Assembly: GCF_964019385.1 (NCBI RefSeq)
Contig: NC_088643.1
Coordinates: forward strand, 76,233,614-76,297,613
Reading direction: 5' to 3'
Length of the DNA: 64,000 bases
Source: Sycon ciliatum
Lineage: Eukaryota > Porifera > Calcarea > Leucosolenida > Sycettidae
Part shown: positions 34,530 to 60,967 of the stretch, piece after piece
Layout of the letters: every line of letters begins with the position of its first letter
Position numbering within the stretch: position 1 is the stretch's first letter
The notes under the pieces: generated by a model
Database searches by the model: none
Told to the model about the DNA's origin: nothing
What the model saw: the letters and a program-made list of their open reading frames with translations, nothing else
Made by a program: the position numbers and the translations under genes

Positions 34530-35359
34530 TTGAAGTCAGGTAGGTGGTTAAGGTCAGAGTCTGTATTCTTACAGTTATTCACCAGTTTTGCCCCTACTCC
34601 GGTCGTGAGAGTGAGAGCTGCCAGTCTCAGGCCAAAACTTAGGACAGCAGATGGACCAAGTATTGCTGCTTGCGGAAAAGGCACTGAAGGTCACTCTCTC
34701 GCTCCTGGCTCTCATGGTAAACGTGTCAATCGGCCTGACAAAGTAGTTGAGCACACATTTTCACTGCAGTCCATGCCATTGCTAGTCGAGTCCGTCATTT
34801 TGCGAGCGACTTGTCCCGTGTCTGCGTGTAGTCGGAATGGTCAGCCCGCCTACCAGTACCACGACCTGCGCTTTGTTCGCATTGCATTGACCGTCTTCGG
34901 TATAGTGCATGCAGGGGCCGAGGCCGCGGCTGAAAATGCAGCGCGTCGCGTGCGCGTCCGATTCATGACCCCCATGACACAGACACAGTGTTCGCACGCG
35001 ATGTCCGCCTCATATCGGGCGACCGCCTGCAGTGTTGCAGCTCTACTTGTAGCAGCGTTTTAACTTTTACGCTGAACACCTGCGTATGGCTTCGAGTAGA
35101 CCTACACGAGCGGCGGTGCTTCTACGATGACGAACCGTTAGACCCTGGCCTGGATGGGAAGTGGCGTTCGAGAGGAAATTCTCCGGGCGGATATGCTGCA
35201 TGCCATATCGAGGAAAGGTCGTGGCTGCTGCATACTTTGACAAAAGTATTCTCAGTCTTGGGCTGGACGGACGGGGGGATTTATAGAGACACTTTTCAGC
35301 GCTTCATAAGCCCATTTGTCTCTGGGGAACCGCGGAGTCACTTTGTCGATTGCTGAATT
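34530..35359 (+). other. CpG-rich open region, unassigned
   Basis: The base composition is richer in GC and CpG than the flanks (for example GCGCGTCGCGTGCGCGTCCG near 34940). Two overlapping long frames (34530-35063 and 34988-35356) are open. Neither resembles a family I know, and reading may shift between them. It could be a decayed transposon gene or a CpG-rich regulatory region upstream of the WIF-NTR gene. Confidence 0.25.
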
Positions 35360-35930
35360 ATTACCAAACTAATTACTTACAGCGCTGATGCTTGACGTGA
35401 CTGATTCGTGCATAATCAATGTGCACATTGTCACTTTCTCACGGCAGGACTTTCACTTTAGACCATCCACACAGTGATGCAGTGATAGGATACGACTGAA
35501 GGGGAAGTACGAGCCCCCCTCCTCTATGTGTTCCTGTATGACTGGCAGACTTCTAGTATAGGTTATTGTAACTTCAAGTTCAGGTAGTCATACTATAGAA
35601 ACTGAAGTGGAGAGCTGTTGACAGAGTATCTCGGAATTCTCTTGGATGCTGTCTTGCTGCTAGGCCGTCATCCTCATCTGTTCATTGAGCCCACCGCATA
35701 AGCTGGTCCGTCGTGGTTACCAAATACACACTGTACAACCAGTGTTGCTAGCTGTGCAGGCAGCATTGTCTGCAGTGGAGTATTGTGAGTGAGGTTATCT
35801 GGGGACCTCACCGTTCGTGCTGCTACTACTAGTAATGGAGTCATGTACATCATGTCGAGGAGCCAGTGGACGGTCGGCATTGGCAGACGACCCATCGGGA
35901 CATCGCCACCATCATTTCTCCTTACCCAAC

Positions 35931-51316
<15,386 letters not shown>

Positions 51317-52275
51317 CAATACTCGAATCGTCATATGGATTTAATCTGACAATCCTGTGCAATACCGTTGAAACATTTTCCTTATTTCTACGTGCAATTT
51401 CCTTCTTGAGAGATGTTGAGTTCAGCTTGGTACCGCTCGAATAATATAATCTTGATTTTCCTGACCATTTTCCGTAAGTTATATCGTTGAACAATCAATC
51501 CTACTCATACGTCTCTCCAACTATTATACCCATGATCCAATATACACTGCAACATCACGTACACGTGCAGTATGCAGTCTTCAATGTCCTGATTCTCCAG
51601 TCACAATCAGTCATGCAGATCTTTGTGCAGGTCAACTCTGACTGATTGAGAATTATTCTTTCGCCGGGCTTTCTATGGAATGAGGAATGAGCTGCATCAG
51701 ATTAATACCAGTCCTATCGTCACACCATTGACAGTCTAGAGCTCAACATTAATGTTATCGCCGCCTATAGCCTGGATAAGTAAATGTTAACGTTTCAACT
51801 AAAGGCTCAAACACTAACTCTACTTTAAATATGGATAGAAACGCAAAGTAACGATAGCATAGTCACTAACTAAGTTGTAAGATTCTGATGCTCTATTGCC
51901 ACTCATGCACTGTGCGTATGTGTAGGGAGGGGGGGGGGGGAGTGGGCGAGGGGTGTCCCTCGAATGCCGGTGTCCCGTTCACCTGGTTCACCACCCCTCA
52001 GTGGTGCACACAACGTACAGTGCCCTCAGCTCACAGCCTAGTTTCCAAGCATGTCCGCTGGGCAGATATCAGCTATATCAGCGTTGCAACAGTTTTAAAT
52101 TCACTGTATGTTTAGGGGACTACCAACTTTTTTCTACAAGTTGTAAGACTGAGTCCGCTGCACACCAGTCTGTTTTAAAAGCCCCCCCCCCCCCGCGCCC
52201 TCCTTACACCATCCCTTACGCACCAACGCCATGTACAACAGTACTCCCGTCGCAAGAGAAGCACACAAATCTGCA
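51317..52275. other. Sequence downstream of the WIF-NTR gene
   Basis: It contains the 3' UTR of the gene, of unknown extent and with no canonical AATAAA close to the stop, plus poly(G) near 51920 and poly(C) near 52183. No other gene is seen. Confidence 0.5.
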
Positions 52276-53230
52276 TTTTTTTACAAACAAACACACACAC
52301 ACTATTTGACGGCAAAAATCAGCAAGGTAGTGATGAGACATGCATGTATGGATTGGCAGAAGTGGGGGAGAGGCAGGGGAATCTTTGCCGACCATAGGCT
52401 AGGGTCTCGGCCTCAGCTTCATTGCAACCCGAGCGCTCCACAGAAAGAAAAGATTACAGAAAAACGCAGGGGGGGGGGGGGAGAGATGGTAGATTCCAGG
52501 GGATTACGGGGCAAAGGACAGTAAAACCTGTCAAGGTGACCACTCGGATAAGGCGACCACCTGTCCCAGAAGACCACTGCAGCCAGGAACAAGGGATGCT
52601 ATTTCCACTCAAATGGCACTGGATAAGGAGACCACCTGGTAACAGAGACCATACTTTGAAAGTCCATTGAGCGGTGGTCGTCTTATGCACAATATTGGAG
52701 AGTCACGAAGTGAATGAAGGAGGAATAGAATTAGATCGTTTTTTCGTCTTTTTCCTTTAGCCTGTTCGTTGCCCACTCCCAGCGGGTAAGGCGTAGGTGG
52801 GTGTTGGCCTTCTCTTTGAACGTCTGCAGTCATTTCCTTGTCGGCGGGTTCAGTAGAACGCACCGCGGGAGCTGGTTCCAGACCTCCACAGCAGCCTCAG
52901 GGAAGGACCGCAGGGCGTCATTGCGTGCTCAGAGGGGAAGAGTGGAAGCGAACTGAAACTGGCGTGAGGGATGCTGTTGTGTGCATCGGCTATAGCATGA
53001 TGTACTGGTAGGCCGGGGTGGAAGAAGGGCGAGGAGCATTTTTCTGGGCCAGTGGAAAGGGGGAGCTTGTACAGAAGGCAAAGTGCTCCGACCATTCTGT
53101 GGACGACCAGGCTAGGGAGGTAGGCTCCATCACCGATTAGGAGAAGGCCGCAAATGCATTGGATGTACACCCACTGGCACAGATTTTCTCTTATCACCAG
53201 CACACCCACACACGCACACAGTCTTTGCAT
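52276..53230 (-). mobile_element. LINE family A, 3' fragment 1
   Basis: On the - strand the sequence encodes a degraded reverse transcriptase C-terminus (VGALCLLYKL, VEVWNQL, LQTFKEKANTHL with stops), then a 3' UTR with CGGGTTGCAATGAAGC and an A/CA-rich end near 52276. It is closely related to the copies at 58985-59440 and 59508-59950. A pogo-like MITE is inserted at 52519-52685. Confidence 0.75.
52519..52685. mobile_element. pogo-like MITE, copy 3 (right end lost)
   Basis: The left end CAGTAAAACCTGTCAAGG and the body match copies 1 and 2. The copy stops after GGTCGTCTTA and lacks the last roughly 15 bases of the inverted repeat. It interrupts a LINE 3' fragment whose uninterrupted relative is at about 59735-59750. 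Confidence 0.75.
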
Positions 53231-54480
53231 GGTAGTCCGGTCACTGCAGTATTCGATGGTCCTTGTCCATTGTATGTTAGCATAGTTTCACACACTAAAA
53301 GACAATCAAATCCGCGTGTCGGAATGTTCATGAATATACCTTGGGAACGAAGGTAGATATTCTACAAGTTAGTCACAAGAGTATCTTACGTGGAGTGGCT
53401 ACCGCGCTCCGAGTCCGAGTGCAAGCCACGCAGAAACAGTGTTGGCAAACACTGCGGTAGACACGTCGCACCACAGCCTGACGCGGCCATGAACGGCTTC
53501 ACGCAGCGACCACTGACTTGACAACATAATTGACAGTCACACCATACCCAGTTTAACACCCGTATCGACTATTGCCGGTATTGGTGGCTGCAATTGCTAT
53601 TACCCTCACGCCCATGCATGCAGGCGATGCCCAGCAGCTGTGAAGAAACCAATGGAATACTTACAGATTTCACTTCAATCACAACACTGGACAAGAGGGG
53701 AAATGGCCAGCTTTCTCAGCTGATGTTGTCTTTTCAGTTTTAGCAGCTGCCCAGGTGACATGATTGATACGGGGATCGGTGGCCACGGAAAAAATGGTAG
53801 TGAGCCAGCCATGAGACGCTGTTATCTGACAAGGAAATGCCATTTTGAATTGTCATCAAGCTGAGAAAGTAAAGTACCTCCGCTCAATGTAAGGAAACGC
53901 AACGTCTGAAAAGCCGACGGCGGCTTTCTACTCTCTGAGTTGACCTCCCTGTAACTGGTTCTTTCAACGCTGACATCACGGCGTACCTGTTCGCAATCTT
54001 TTTGTTCTTGCTTTGTCTCCACTGCCGCTGGAAATGGCGTCATTTTCACGTTATACTGTGGCTAGCGTCCAAGGTCAGCTGCCGTGTACTTGAAATGTTA
54101 TTGACATGCATGACTTAAAAAAGTCTTTGTGTGACTATGTGTCACTGTAGAATGTATGTGACTTTGTGTGCATTTCGCCACCAGGCCGCTTTGGTCCTGC
54201 GTGAAAATCTGAGGAATGAGTACAGTTTGCATCACCCAAGAGTCTAGGGGGATGCTTGCACACAGCAGGCCAGGAAGCAGGAGGATCTCCACAGCGACGG
54301 CGTGGGGGAGGTCAGGACCCTTCTGTAACTACAAATGCTGGAAATACTTGTTTTAGTTCCTACCGCCCCGACCATTGCATGTACAAGTACATGATGCTGC
54401 TCCCTCGCGGCTGATCCCCAGTCACGACCATCATGTGATCCCCAGTCACGACCATCATGATTCGGGAGAAACTGTACGCA
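53231..54480. other. Non-coding spacer
   Basis: No gene or element is recognised. There is a short duplication of TGATCCCCAGTCACGACCAT around 54411-54460. Confidence 0.4.
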
Positions 54481-54489
54481 TGCCATGGA

Positions 54490-54527
54490 CAGGGAGTCGT
54501 CATGTACCGGTATTTGACGACTCCCTG
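54490..54527. mobile_element. 38-bp palindromic hAT-like insertion
   Basis: It starts CAGGGAGTCGTCATGTACC and ends GACGACTCCCTG. It is flanked by the perfect 8-bp direct repeat GCCATGGA (54482-54489 and 54528-54535). Confidence 0.8.
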
Positions 54528-54661
54528 GCCATGGACACTGGATGGAAGATGAACAGGACAAGAAACGGCTCTTCGTCCATGCCCAAATAACTGGTCAGAG
54601 AATTTACCTTGGACAACCCGAGGCATTGCCATTTTGAAAGGATTGGGAGAATTAATTTCAA

Positions 54662-54715
54662 ATTCAAAGGATCCGTCGGGGAAGGATCAGTCGGGGAAGG
54701 ATCAGTCGGGGAAGC
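54662..54715. repeat. 15-bp tandem repeat
   Basis: Three copies of ggatcagtcggggaa, the first with CCG in place of CAG. Confidence 0.9.
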
Positions 54716-54749
54716 GAACTGCCTGAACAGAGAAAAAATGCAAAACTCA

Positions 54750-54814
54750 CCAGGACTCGAACCCAGGGCCTTGCTTGTCATGAGCAACGCTCTAACTATC
54801 TGAGCTATGGGACC
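54750..54814 (-). mobile_element. tRNA-like sequence (SINE head or tRNA pseudogene)
   Basis: The - strand reads TAGCTCAGATAGTTAGAGCG (A box with a perfect D stem), an anticodon-like stem TTGCT/AGCAA and a B box GGTTCGAGTCC. The acceptor stem does not pair and the anticodon loop lacks the usual U33, so this is not a working tRNA gene. Confidence 0.55.
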
Positions 54815-55744
54815 GGTACATCTTCATGGGAATAATGTCTGTGGGGATTGGTGTATACCTCAACTCAGATGCTGTTCTGAAAGAAATCCTTCAAACGCAC
54901 AGGAAGGCCGACTACAGAAGAGGGAGTGGATTCTTGTGCTGCAGAGCACCATGCAACGGTGATTGTACCGGTATGCATGATGGGATTACAGTCAGGTACA
55001 TTGTAACTTATAACCATGATATGGGTTGGAAGTGAAGTTGAGAACGTATAGTACAATGCACTGATACCGGCCAGGCACTGTCGAGTTGAAACTCTACAAT
55101 GGATTTCTCCACTGATGTACAGCATTCATGTGCATGTACAGTAGCACAAGATTGTTTTTGCTCCGTCTCCTTGTGAAAGTTGGGGAACGTTCTGCAAGCG
55201 GCAACACCTACATCTTCCGGTTAAGGCCAATCGCTCATAGAACGTCTTCAACATGTTTTACATTCTTCCGGAGACCACAATCATGCGATTCTGTTCCCTT
55301 CGTGGAACACACCGGCGCACAACCCGACTTCACGTTAAACGGCTTGGCTAATAAGGCCACGTAGTTGTGTGATTCATGTAGTGTTGAAACGTACAGTTAT
55401 TTTTATCTTGATCGATCTTAGGTTGGACAACACACCAGTTACAATGACGTGCACTTATAATTGTAAGATTGCAGCATTGCACATCGTTGTAGCAAGAGTA
55501 CACTGGTCATAGCCCACTCTTGTTTGAACTCATTGCCATCTGCAATGTACAAGTCATGATACATGACAGTGTGCATGACTTCTAGCCTTCTACTTTCTAG
55601 TACTAATGCTCTCCACATACATTGTACATGTACACGTAGCTACAGTACATAATTGTATGACAAACACGATAGTGATAACGTGTGAACAACATCAAGACTT
55701 AGTAATTCAATCTTTTCCTTTCCTGGGCGGCTCTTCCTGTGTAG

Positions 55745-55826
55745 ATTGACCAGCTACTGGCATGAGGGGTGCATTGACGTGACGCCTAGAGGAGGCCGCC
55801 TGAAATGTGATCCTATCTGTGACTAA
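55745..55826 (+). other. Possible orphan terminal exon
   Basis: An acceptor (TTCCTGTGTAG) precedes a 26-codon frame, YWHEGCIDVTPRGGRLKCDP among it, ending in TAA at 55824. The Cys/Gly/Arg pattern looks protein-like. No partner exons were found and the family is not recognised. Confidence 0.25.
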
Positions 55827-56279
55827 CATGAACTTTCAGCAATTATTATTCCTTGACAATGAGCCGTCGAGCGTGTGCTCAAATGGCAAGGCAACAAAGA
55901 AAGTGTCAAGTTCTGTAGTACTAGTAGGCGGGCTTGTGTGTTCAGATATTACATGTACATGTACAACCATGTAAATTGACAAGACTTCCCGAACTGTACT
56001 GCAAAGCAGTAGTTTTGCTTGGTATTAAAATACATGTAGGTATTGACAAGAGTATACGCTGTATGCCATGTGCCCATGGGGTACTGATGTATGTAGATTG
56101 CATACTTGCAACTCTGTATTTCCTTGCAACGCGCAGGCCGAGCCGCTGCAACGAACTCCTAGGTTGCGGTAGAGAATGTGTGTCTATTAGAGCTGAATGT
56201 GCTGAATGTGGCTGAATGTGGCTGAATGAGCTGAATGAGCTGAATGTGGCTGAAGAAGATGCTCGCCACACAGTTGTTG

Positions 56280-56400
56280 TTGTTGTTGTATACTTTATTT
56301 ATAGTGGAAAATCAAAACAGGCAAAATGCCTAATAACATTGGACCCACTGTGAATAACATGTTAAAGGATATTGTGGAGAAAAAAAGAAAAAGAAAAAAA
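56280..56400 (-). mobile_element. Retroelement 3' end with (AAC)n tail
   Basis: Read on the - strand, TATAAATAAAGTATACAAC followed by CAA repeats looks like a polyadenylation signal followed by a simple-repeat tail, typical of LINE or SINE 3' ends. The body is not identified. Confidence 0.4.
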
Positions 56401-56909
56401 AAAAAAAAAAAAGTAGATACAAGAGAAAAAGAGAAAGGAAAAAATGACGGAAGGTTGGTTGCAACGAACATAATATCAATCCAGTAAGCATTGGAAAATC
56501 TATGTCACAGTTGATGTACACATGTCATTGTAAGACTGTCAACAAAGTAGAGTCACTGCTAATGTTAGCAAGTGTCTCTGACTGCGGGGGGGGGGGGGGG
56601 GGGGTAGTGAAGCTGTCAGAATATTTCTGTGAAACTTCTTTCCAAGGGACTACAGCATTCTATTTTCTCCCCCCCCCCCCTTTTCACCCAGCTTGGCATT
56701 CACAACATTCTCACGAGATTCATGCTCAATACTTATCGCTTTGTTTCGCTGCAAAAATTTTAAAGCCAGTAACTTGTTGTGTTCCCTCCTTCAAGTCAGA
56801 GCGGAAGCCAACTCCATCCACTGAACGCGTGGAGTCACACTGACACAGCTGATTCTAACCCCTCCCCCTGCAACAAGTGCCATTGGCTTGAAGTGTCTAT
56901 CTTTTTCAG

Positions 56910-57014
56910 GTGCTGATTCCTGGAATATTCGGCCCGTATGTGCTCGTACTTGTCCATCAGTCAACAAAAACAGCAACAGCAGCAGCAGTGGTCTAAGTGG
57001 TCTTGAAGAAACAG
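56910..57014 (+). other. Possible isolated exon
   Basis: Acceptor CTTTTTCAG and donor ACAG|GTACAC enclose 105 nt open in one frame (ADSWNIRPVCARTCPS then Asn/Ser-rich), phase 1 at both ends. There is no family match and there are no partner exons. Confidence 0.2.
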
Positions 57015-57559
57015 GTACACATGCTCCGCCAATCCGTCACCGTCTCAATGCCAGTCTCAATGTCACCGTCTCAATGCCGCTGTCGCAGATCATGGGGTGA
57101 GGAGGAGTAAGAGTAGGAGGAGGAGGAAGTGTTCAGTCATAGGAAATGAATGTACAATATTAAGAAGGTATAAGGAGTTTGAAAGACGAAATAGCTGAGA
57201 GGGGTTCAACGACGGAGCATTGAGTAGCGGGTTTTGTCGGTCAAGACAGTCCGGGTAACGATATGTAAAGGCAAAACAAGGACAAGCACAATACACTGCA
57301 TGGAGCCATCAACGCCCCACCATCACTGCTGCGTCTTGGTGCTGCCCCTGTTCAATAGCCGTCTTCTTTGTCCTGCTTTGAAGTAGTCTCTTCTTTCTTT
57401 TCTTTTCTTTTTTTACTGAATACCACAGAACCATCAGATGCTGCACTGCGGGGGCGGTGGCATATTGGATGGAAGTGGGGAGTCTCAGTATCATTGTCCT
57501 TCATTATAATTTTCGAGCTGGGTACCGGTATGTGAATTATAGTCTTAAAAATCGACTCC

Positions 57560-57592
57560 TGTCTATTGTTTTTTTTTTTTTTTTGTCTATTG
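57560..57592. repeat. Poly(T) flanked by a 9-bp direct repeat
   Basis: TGTCTATTG occurs immediately before and after about 15 T. This is the form expected of a target-site duplication around an insertion consisting only of a poly(A) tail on the - strand. Confidence 0.7.
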
Positions 57593-58619
57593 TAGATACT
57601 AGTAACTAGATAACAGCAGTGACTCAGGGTGCACCTCTGAGATCGTCATTCCCCTCTTGACGTCCTCGCCCTCGGTGGTCTCAGCTTTCACTGAGCAACT
57701 GCTTCATGGGGGTAGGGTTTGCCGCAATATCTTAGTAGATTGTTTTCAGTTTTCGTGGTTGGGCTTAGCGCGAGGACACACTGCGGTTGGGTTGACGGCA
57801 AACTGCCGTGTCAGAAAATCTCTGCACCTGATACGGCAAGTGGTGAAGAGTTGTATCATAAACAAGTCAGCATGGGTGCCCCTTAATGTTAACACACGCA
57901 TCACACTATCACAAACAGAAACAGATCGATTTGATGATCAGAGTTCCCCGCGGTGGCGATGAGTATTTCCCACTGGGGCGCCATAAGGATTTATCCTTCT
58001 GCTCGTGACAAGCATGTTCCCACCTTCCCAAACAATGCACACCTGCCCGAGATGCAAGACTGAACACTTCAGCCTTGTAATCTAATCTCCATGAGAATCG
58101 CTCCAGGGACACCACCGTGCCTGTATTGGCCGAGTAGACACCTGCCGAGCGGAGGAAATCAACTGACACCATCGATTGTGATCAGAGTCAGTGCCAGAGC
58201 CATGCATCTCAGCAGGGGAGTCGCAGCAACAGTTACAGTAGATGACTTTTTCAAACAGTGCCAGCTATAATGGTCCGATCTGACATCTCTCTACCCGTGA
58301 CTTGTTTCTCATGCCACAGTACGCTGCAGTCTGCCATTCTCCAGAGCTATTGTCACCTGTATGGTTCATGCATGTAGCTACTGGTATGTCTAACCGTATA
58401 AACACACCGGGCACAATAGTAGCTAGCACCAATGCCACTGGGGACAGATTTAATAAAAGCAGAGGGAAGATAACTGGAAGGAGAAACTACTAAAGCAGAC
58501 TAAATGAATAAAAACGAGAAGAGCAATTCAGAAGAAAAGAACAGGGTTTTATCATCGTGTTATGTCAGCATCAAATTCTATTATTGATAGCGTTGTTGAC
58601 ACTTACTTCTTACCGGGCT

Positions 58620-58690
58620 ACGACCCCATACGGCTCAACAGTTATGGTCACAAGACCGGTGCCCTACCAACCGGTCTCTGGTTCAGTGGT
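58620..58690 (-). mobile_element. tRNA-like SINE, family B, copy 2
   Basis: On the - strand it reads ACCGGTTGGTAGGGCACCGG and then TGTGACCATAACTGTTGAGC. It is homologous to 58785-58855 and to 16393-16465 on the + strand. Confidence 0.5.
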
Positions 58691-58784
58691 TTCAGTCAGG
58701 ACCGCTGTTTTCAATGTGTCCTAGACCCTCCTTGCGATGCCTTGTGATGTGCTCACGTCACCCTAGAATAAAGAGGGTCTGAAC

Positions 58785-58855
58785 CATAGCCCCATACGGT
58801 TCAAATGGTCGCAAGGCCGAGACTCTACCAACCGGTTTATGGCTGCAGGCAGGAA
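58785..58855 (-). mobile_element. tRNA-like SINE, family B, copy 3
   Basis: The - strand reads AACCGGTTGGTAGAGTCTCG, then GCGACCATTTGAACCGTATG, then near 58770 GGTTCAGACCC as a B-box-like motif. It is in tandem with the copy at 58620. Confidence 0.5.
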
Positions 58856-58984
58856 CACTGTTTCCCATACAGTGGGCTTTTCATGCTGTCGTCGTGAAAA
58901 CAGTACTAGTAGTGCAGTAGCAATCCATTGTACTGCTACACTAAAGTACAGTACTAGTCAGTAGTATCAAGAGTACAAGTCATA

Positions 58985-59440
58985 CACGCCATAGCCGACG
59001 CACACAACAGTATTCCTCTCACCAGTTTCAGCTCCCCTCCACTCTTCCGCTCAGAGCACGGAATGATGTCCTTCCCTGACACTGTTGTGGAGGTCTGGAA
59101 CCAGTTCACGCAGTGCGTTCTGCTGAATCCGCCAACAAGGAAAGGACTGCAGACATTCAAAGAGAAGGTCAACGCCCACCTGCGCCTTACCCGCTGGGTG
59201 TGGGCAACGGACAGGCTATGACCTAAAGAAAAAGAGACGAAAAGAGGTCTAACTCTGTTCCCTCCTCCATTCACTTCTTGACTCTCTGATACTAATGATA
59301 GTGCATACTTTCCCCCGCGATCCCCAGTAATCTACCCCCCCCCCCCCCTCCCTGTGTGTATTTTCTGTAATCTTGTGTTTCTGTAGAGCACTTGGGTTGC
59401 AATGAAGCCGAGATCCTAGGCTATGGTCGGTAAAGACCCC
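58985..59440 (+). mobile_element. LINE family A, 3' fragment 2
   Basis: The + strand encodes the end of a reverse transcriptase protein (DTVVEVWNQF, LQTFKEKVNAHLRLTRW, stop after ATDRL near 59220). A 3' UTR with a C-run and GGGTTGCAATGAAGCCGAGA follows. It lies tail-to-tail with fragment 3. Confidence 0.75.
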
Positions 59441-59506
59441 CGGCCCCTTCAGATCTGTACGGTATTAAGACGCAAAGATCCGATAAATATGCTCGACCAA
59501 GACCCT

Positions 59507-59507
<1 letters not shown>

Positions 59508-59542
<35 letters not shown>

Positions 59543-59950
59543 AAAACACACACCATTTGACGGCACAAAGCAGCAAGGCAGCGATGGGACATATGGAATG
59601 GCAGGAGTGGGGGAGAGGCAGGGGCAGCTTGACCGACCATAGGGTCTCGGCTTCATTGCAACCCAAGCGCTCCACAAAAGCAAAAGATTACAGAAAATAC
59701 GCAGGGGGGGGGGGGTAGATAACTGGGGATTACGGGGAAAAGTATGCACAATAAGAAGTTATCAGAGAGTCAACGAAGTGAATGGAGGAGGGAACAGAGT
59801 TAGAGCTTTTTTTCGTCTTTTTTCTTTGATTCATAGCCTGTCCGTTGCCCACTCCAAGCGGGTAAGGCGCAGGTGGGTGTTGACCTTTTCTTTAAACGTC
59901 TGCAGTCCTTTCCTTGTTGGCTGGTTCAGCAGAACGCACTGCGGGAGCTT
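59508..59950 (-). mobile_element. LINE family A, 3' fragment 3 with poly(A) tail
   Basis: The 3' UTR and C-terminal coding end match fragments 1 and 2 in inverse orientation. The left end is a run of about 29 T (59508-59537), which is the poly(A) tail on the - strand. At about 59735-59750 (GGGGAAAAGTATGCACAATA) it shows the site that carries a MITE in fragment 1. Confidence 0.78.
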
Positions 59951-60145
59951 TTTTTAATTTTTTTTTATATATACTTGAAAAAGCACATAACCACCAGGAA
60001 AGCTGACAAAGAAAAAAGAGTAAGAAAAGACAGATAAAAAGAGAGCTGAGAGAGAGAGAGAGTTGGGGTACGGTTAGGGGAGGACTAGACATTGAATGGT
60101 GGTCGCCACAGTCACAGATAGTAGCAGTGCTGGTGAGGCTACAGG

Positions 60146-60485
60146 TGTAATGGGTAGCCGAGTGGTAGGCGCGGTGAAATCAACAAGAATTACTTTTATT
60201 CTACTTTCAGGTACACACCTGAGATGTAATTATTAGTGAAAGAAGAAGCGGCAAAATAAATAAGATTCAAGATCTCTCCGGTGCTCACCTAGAGGTTGAC
60301 TACTTCTTCGAGTTATCTTTCGTTGCTATCTAATCTAATCTTCTCTTCATCAAAACAGAAATGCTCAGCCGCTTTTATGCAGCAGACGCCGTACGCTTAC
60401 ATACGGAGATACACTAAATATACATCAGGCAAAGCTCCGTATTAGTTCCGTACTGCTTCCGTATTGGTCGGGCAGGAATACTACA
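60146..60485 (-). repeat. 3' LTR
   Basis: 340 bp, nearly identical to the 5' LTR. The one difference seen is GGAATACTACA here versus GGGATACTACA, which implies a recent insertion. Confidence 0.92.
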
Positions 60486-60967
60486 CCCTCCCTTCCTACA
60501 GGTAATCACGCCCTCGTGATTTTCAAAAAATTAGTGAAGAGTTACGAAAACAGCGTCAACCGGAAGATGGCAAATTATATCGGAAATGATAACGTTTAGA
60601 GTAGACAGAATAAATGAACTGATAACAAATCATAAAGTACAAGCACACCAGGTTCACACGATCTCACGGGGTCAAAAGGGGAAAGAACTGTCCTCCAAAT
60701 AGGACCTGAAAATCCACAGCACTCTTGCTGCACAACGCTGGCACAACCCGCCAGGAACATCGCAGTTCAAAAACCGAACTGAATACACTATAACTATAAA
60801 GGGCGTTGTCACACACATTGTCCCACGTTAGCTGGGTAAACCGTGGCTCACCATGATCAGACGCCTACCAAACTAAACTGGATTCACACACTCGCATAAA
60901 GGAAGACTGAAAAGAACAGGGAGACTGAAGGAAGAGAGGAAAGAAAATGCCATACCTAGAATCAGCG

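Larger units (their letters stand above)
22816..35930. other. Spacer between the two host genes
   Basis: No complete gene is supported in these 13 kb. The spacer holds palindromic TACATG repeats, a G-rich block, one pogo-like MITE, a decayed LINE 3' end, large palindromes near 29350 and 29900-30040, short tandem duplications (for example about 29165-29240) and a CpG-rich open region at 34530-35360. The rest is AT-rich sequence in which I see nothing. Confidence 0.6.

Noticed and set aside
54750-54814. Functional tRNA gene
   Set aside because: The D and anticodon stems pair, but the acceptor stem does not and U33 is missing.
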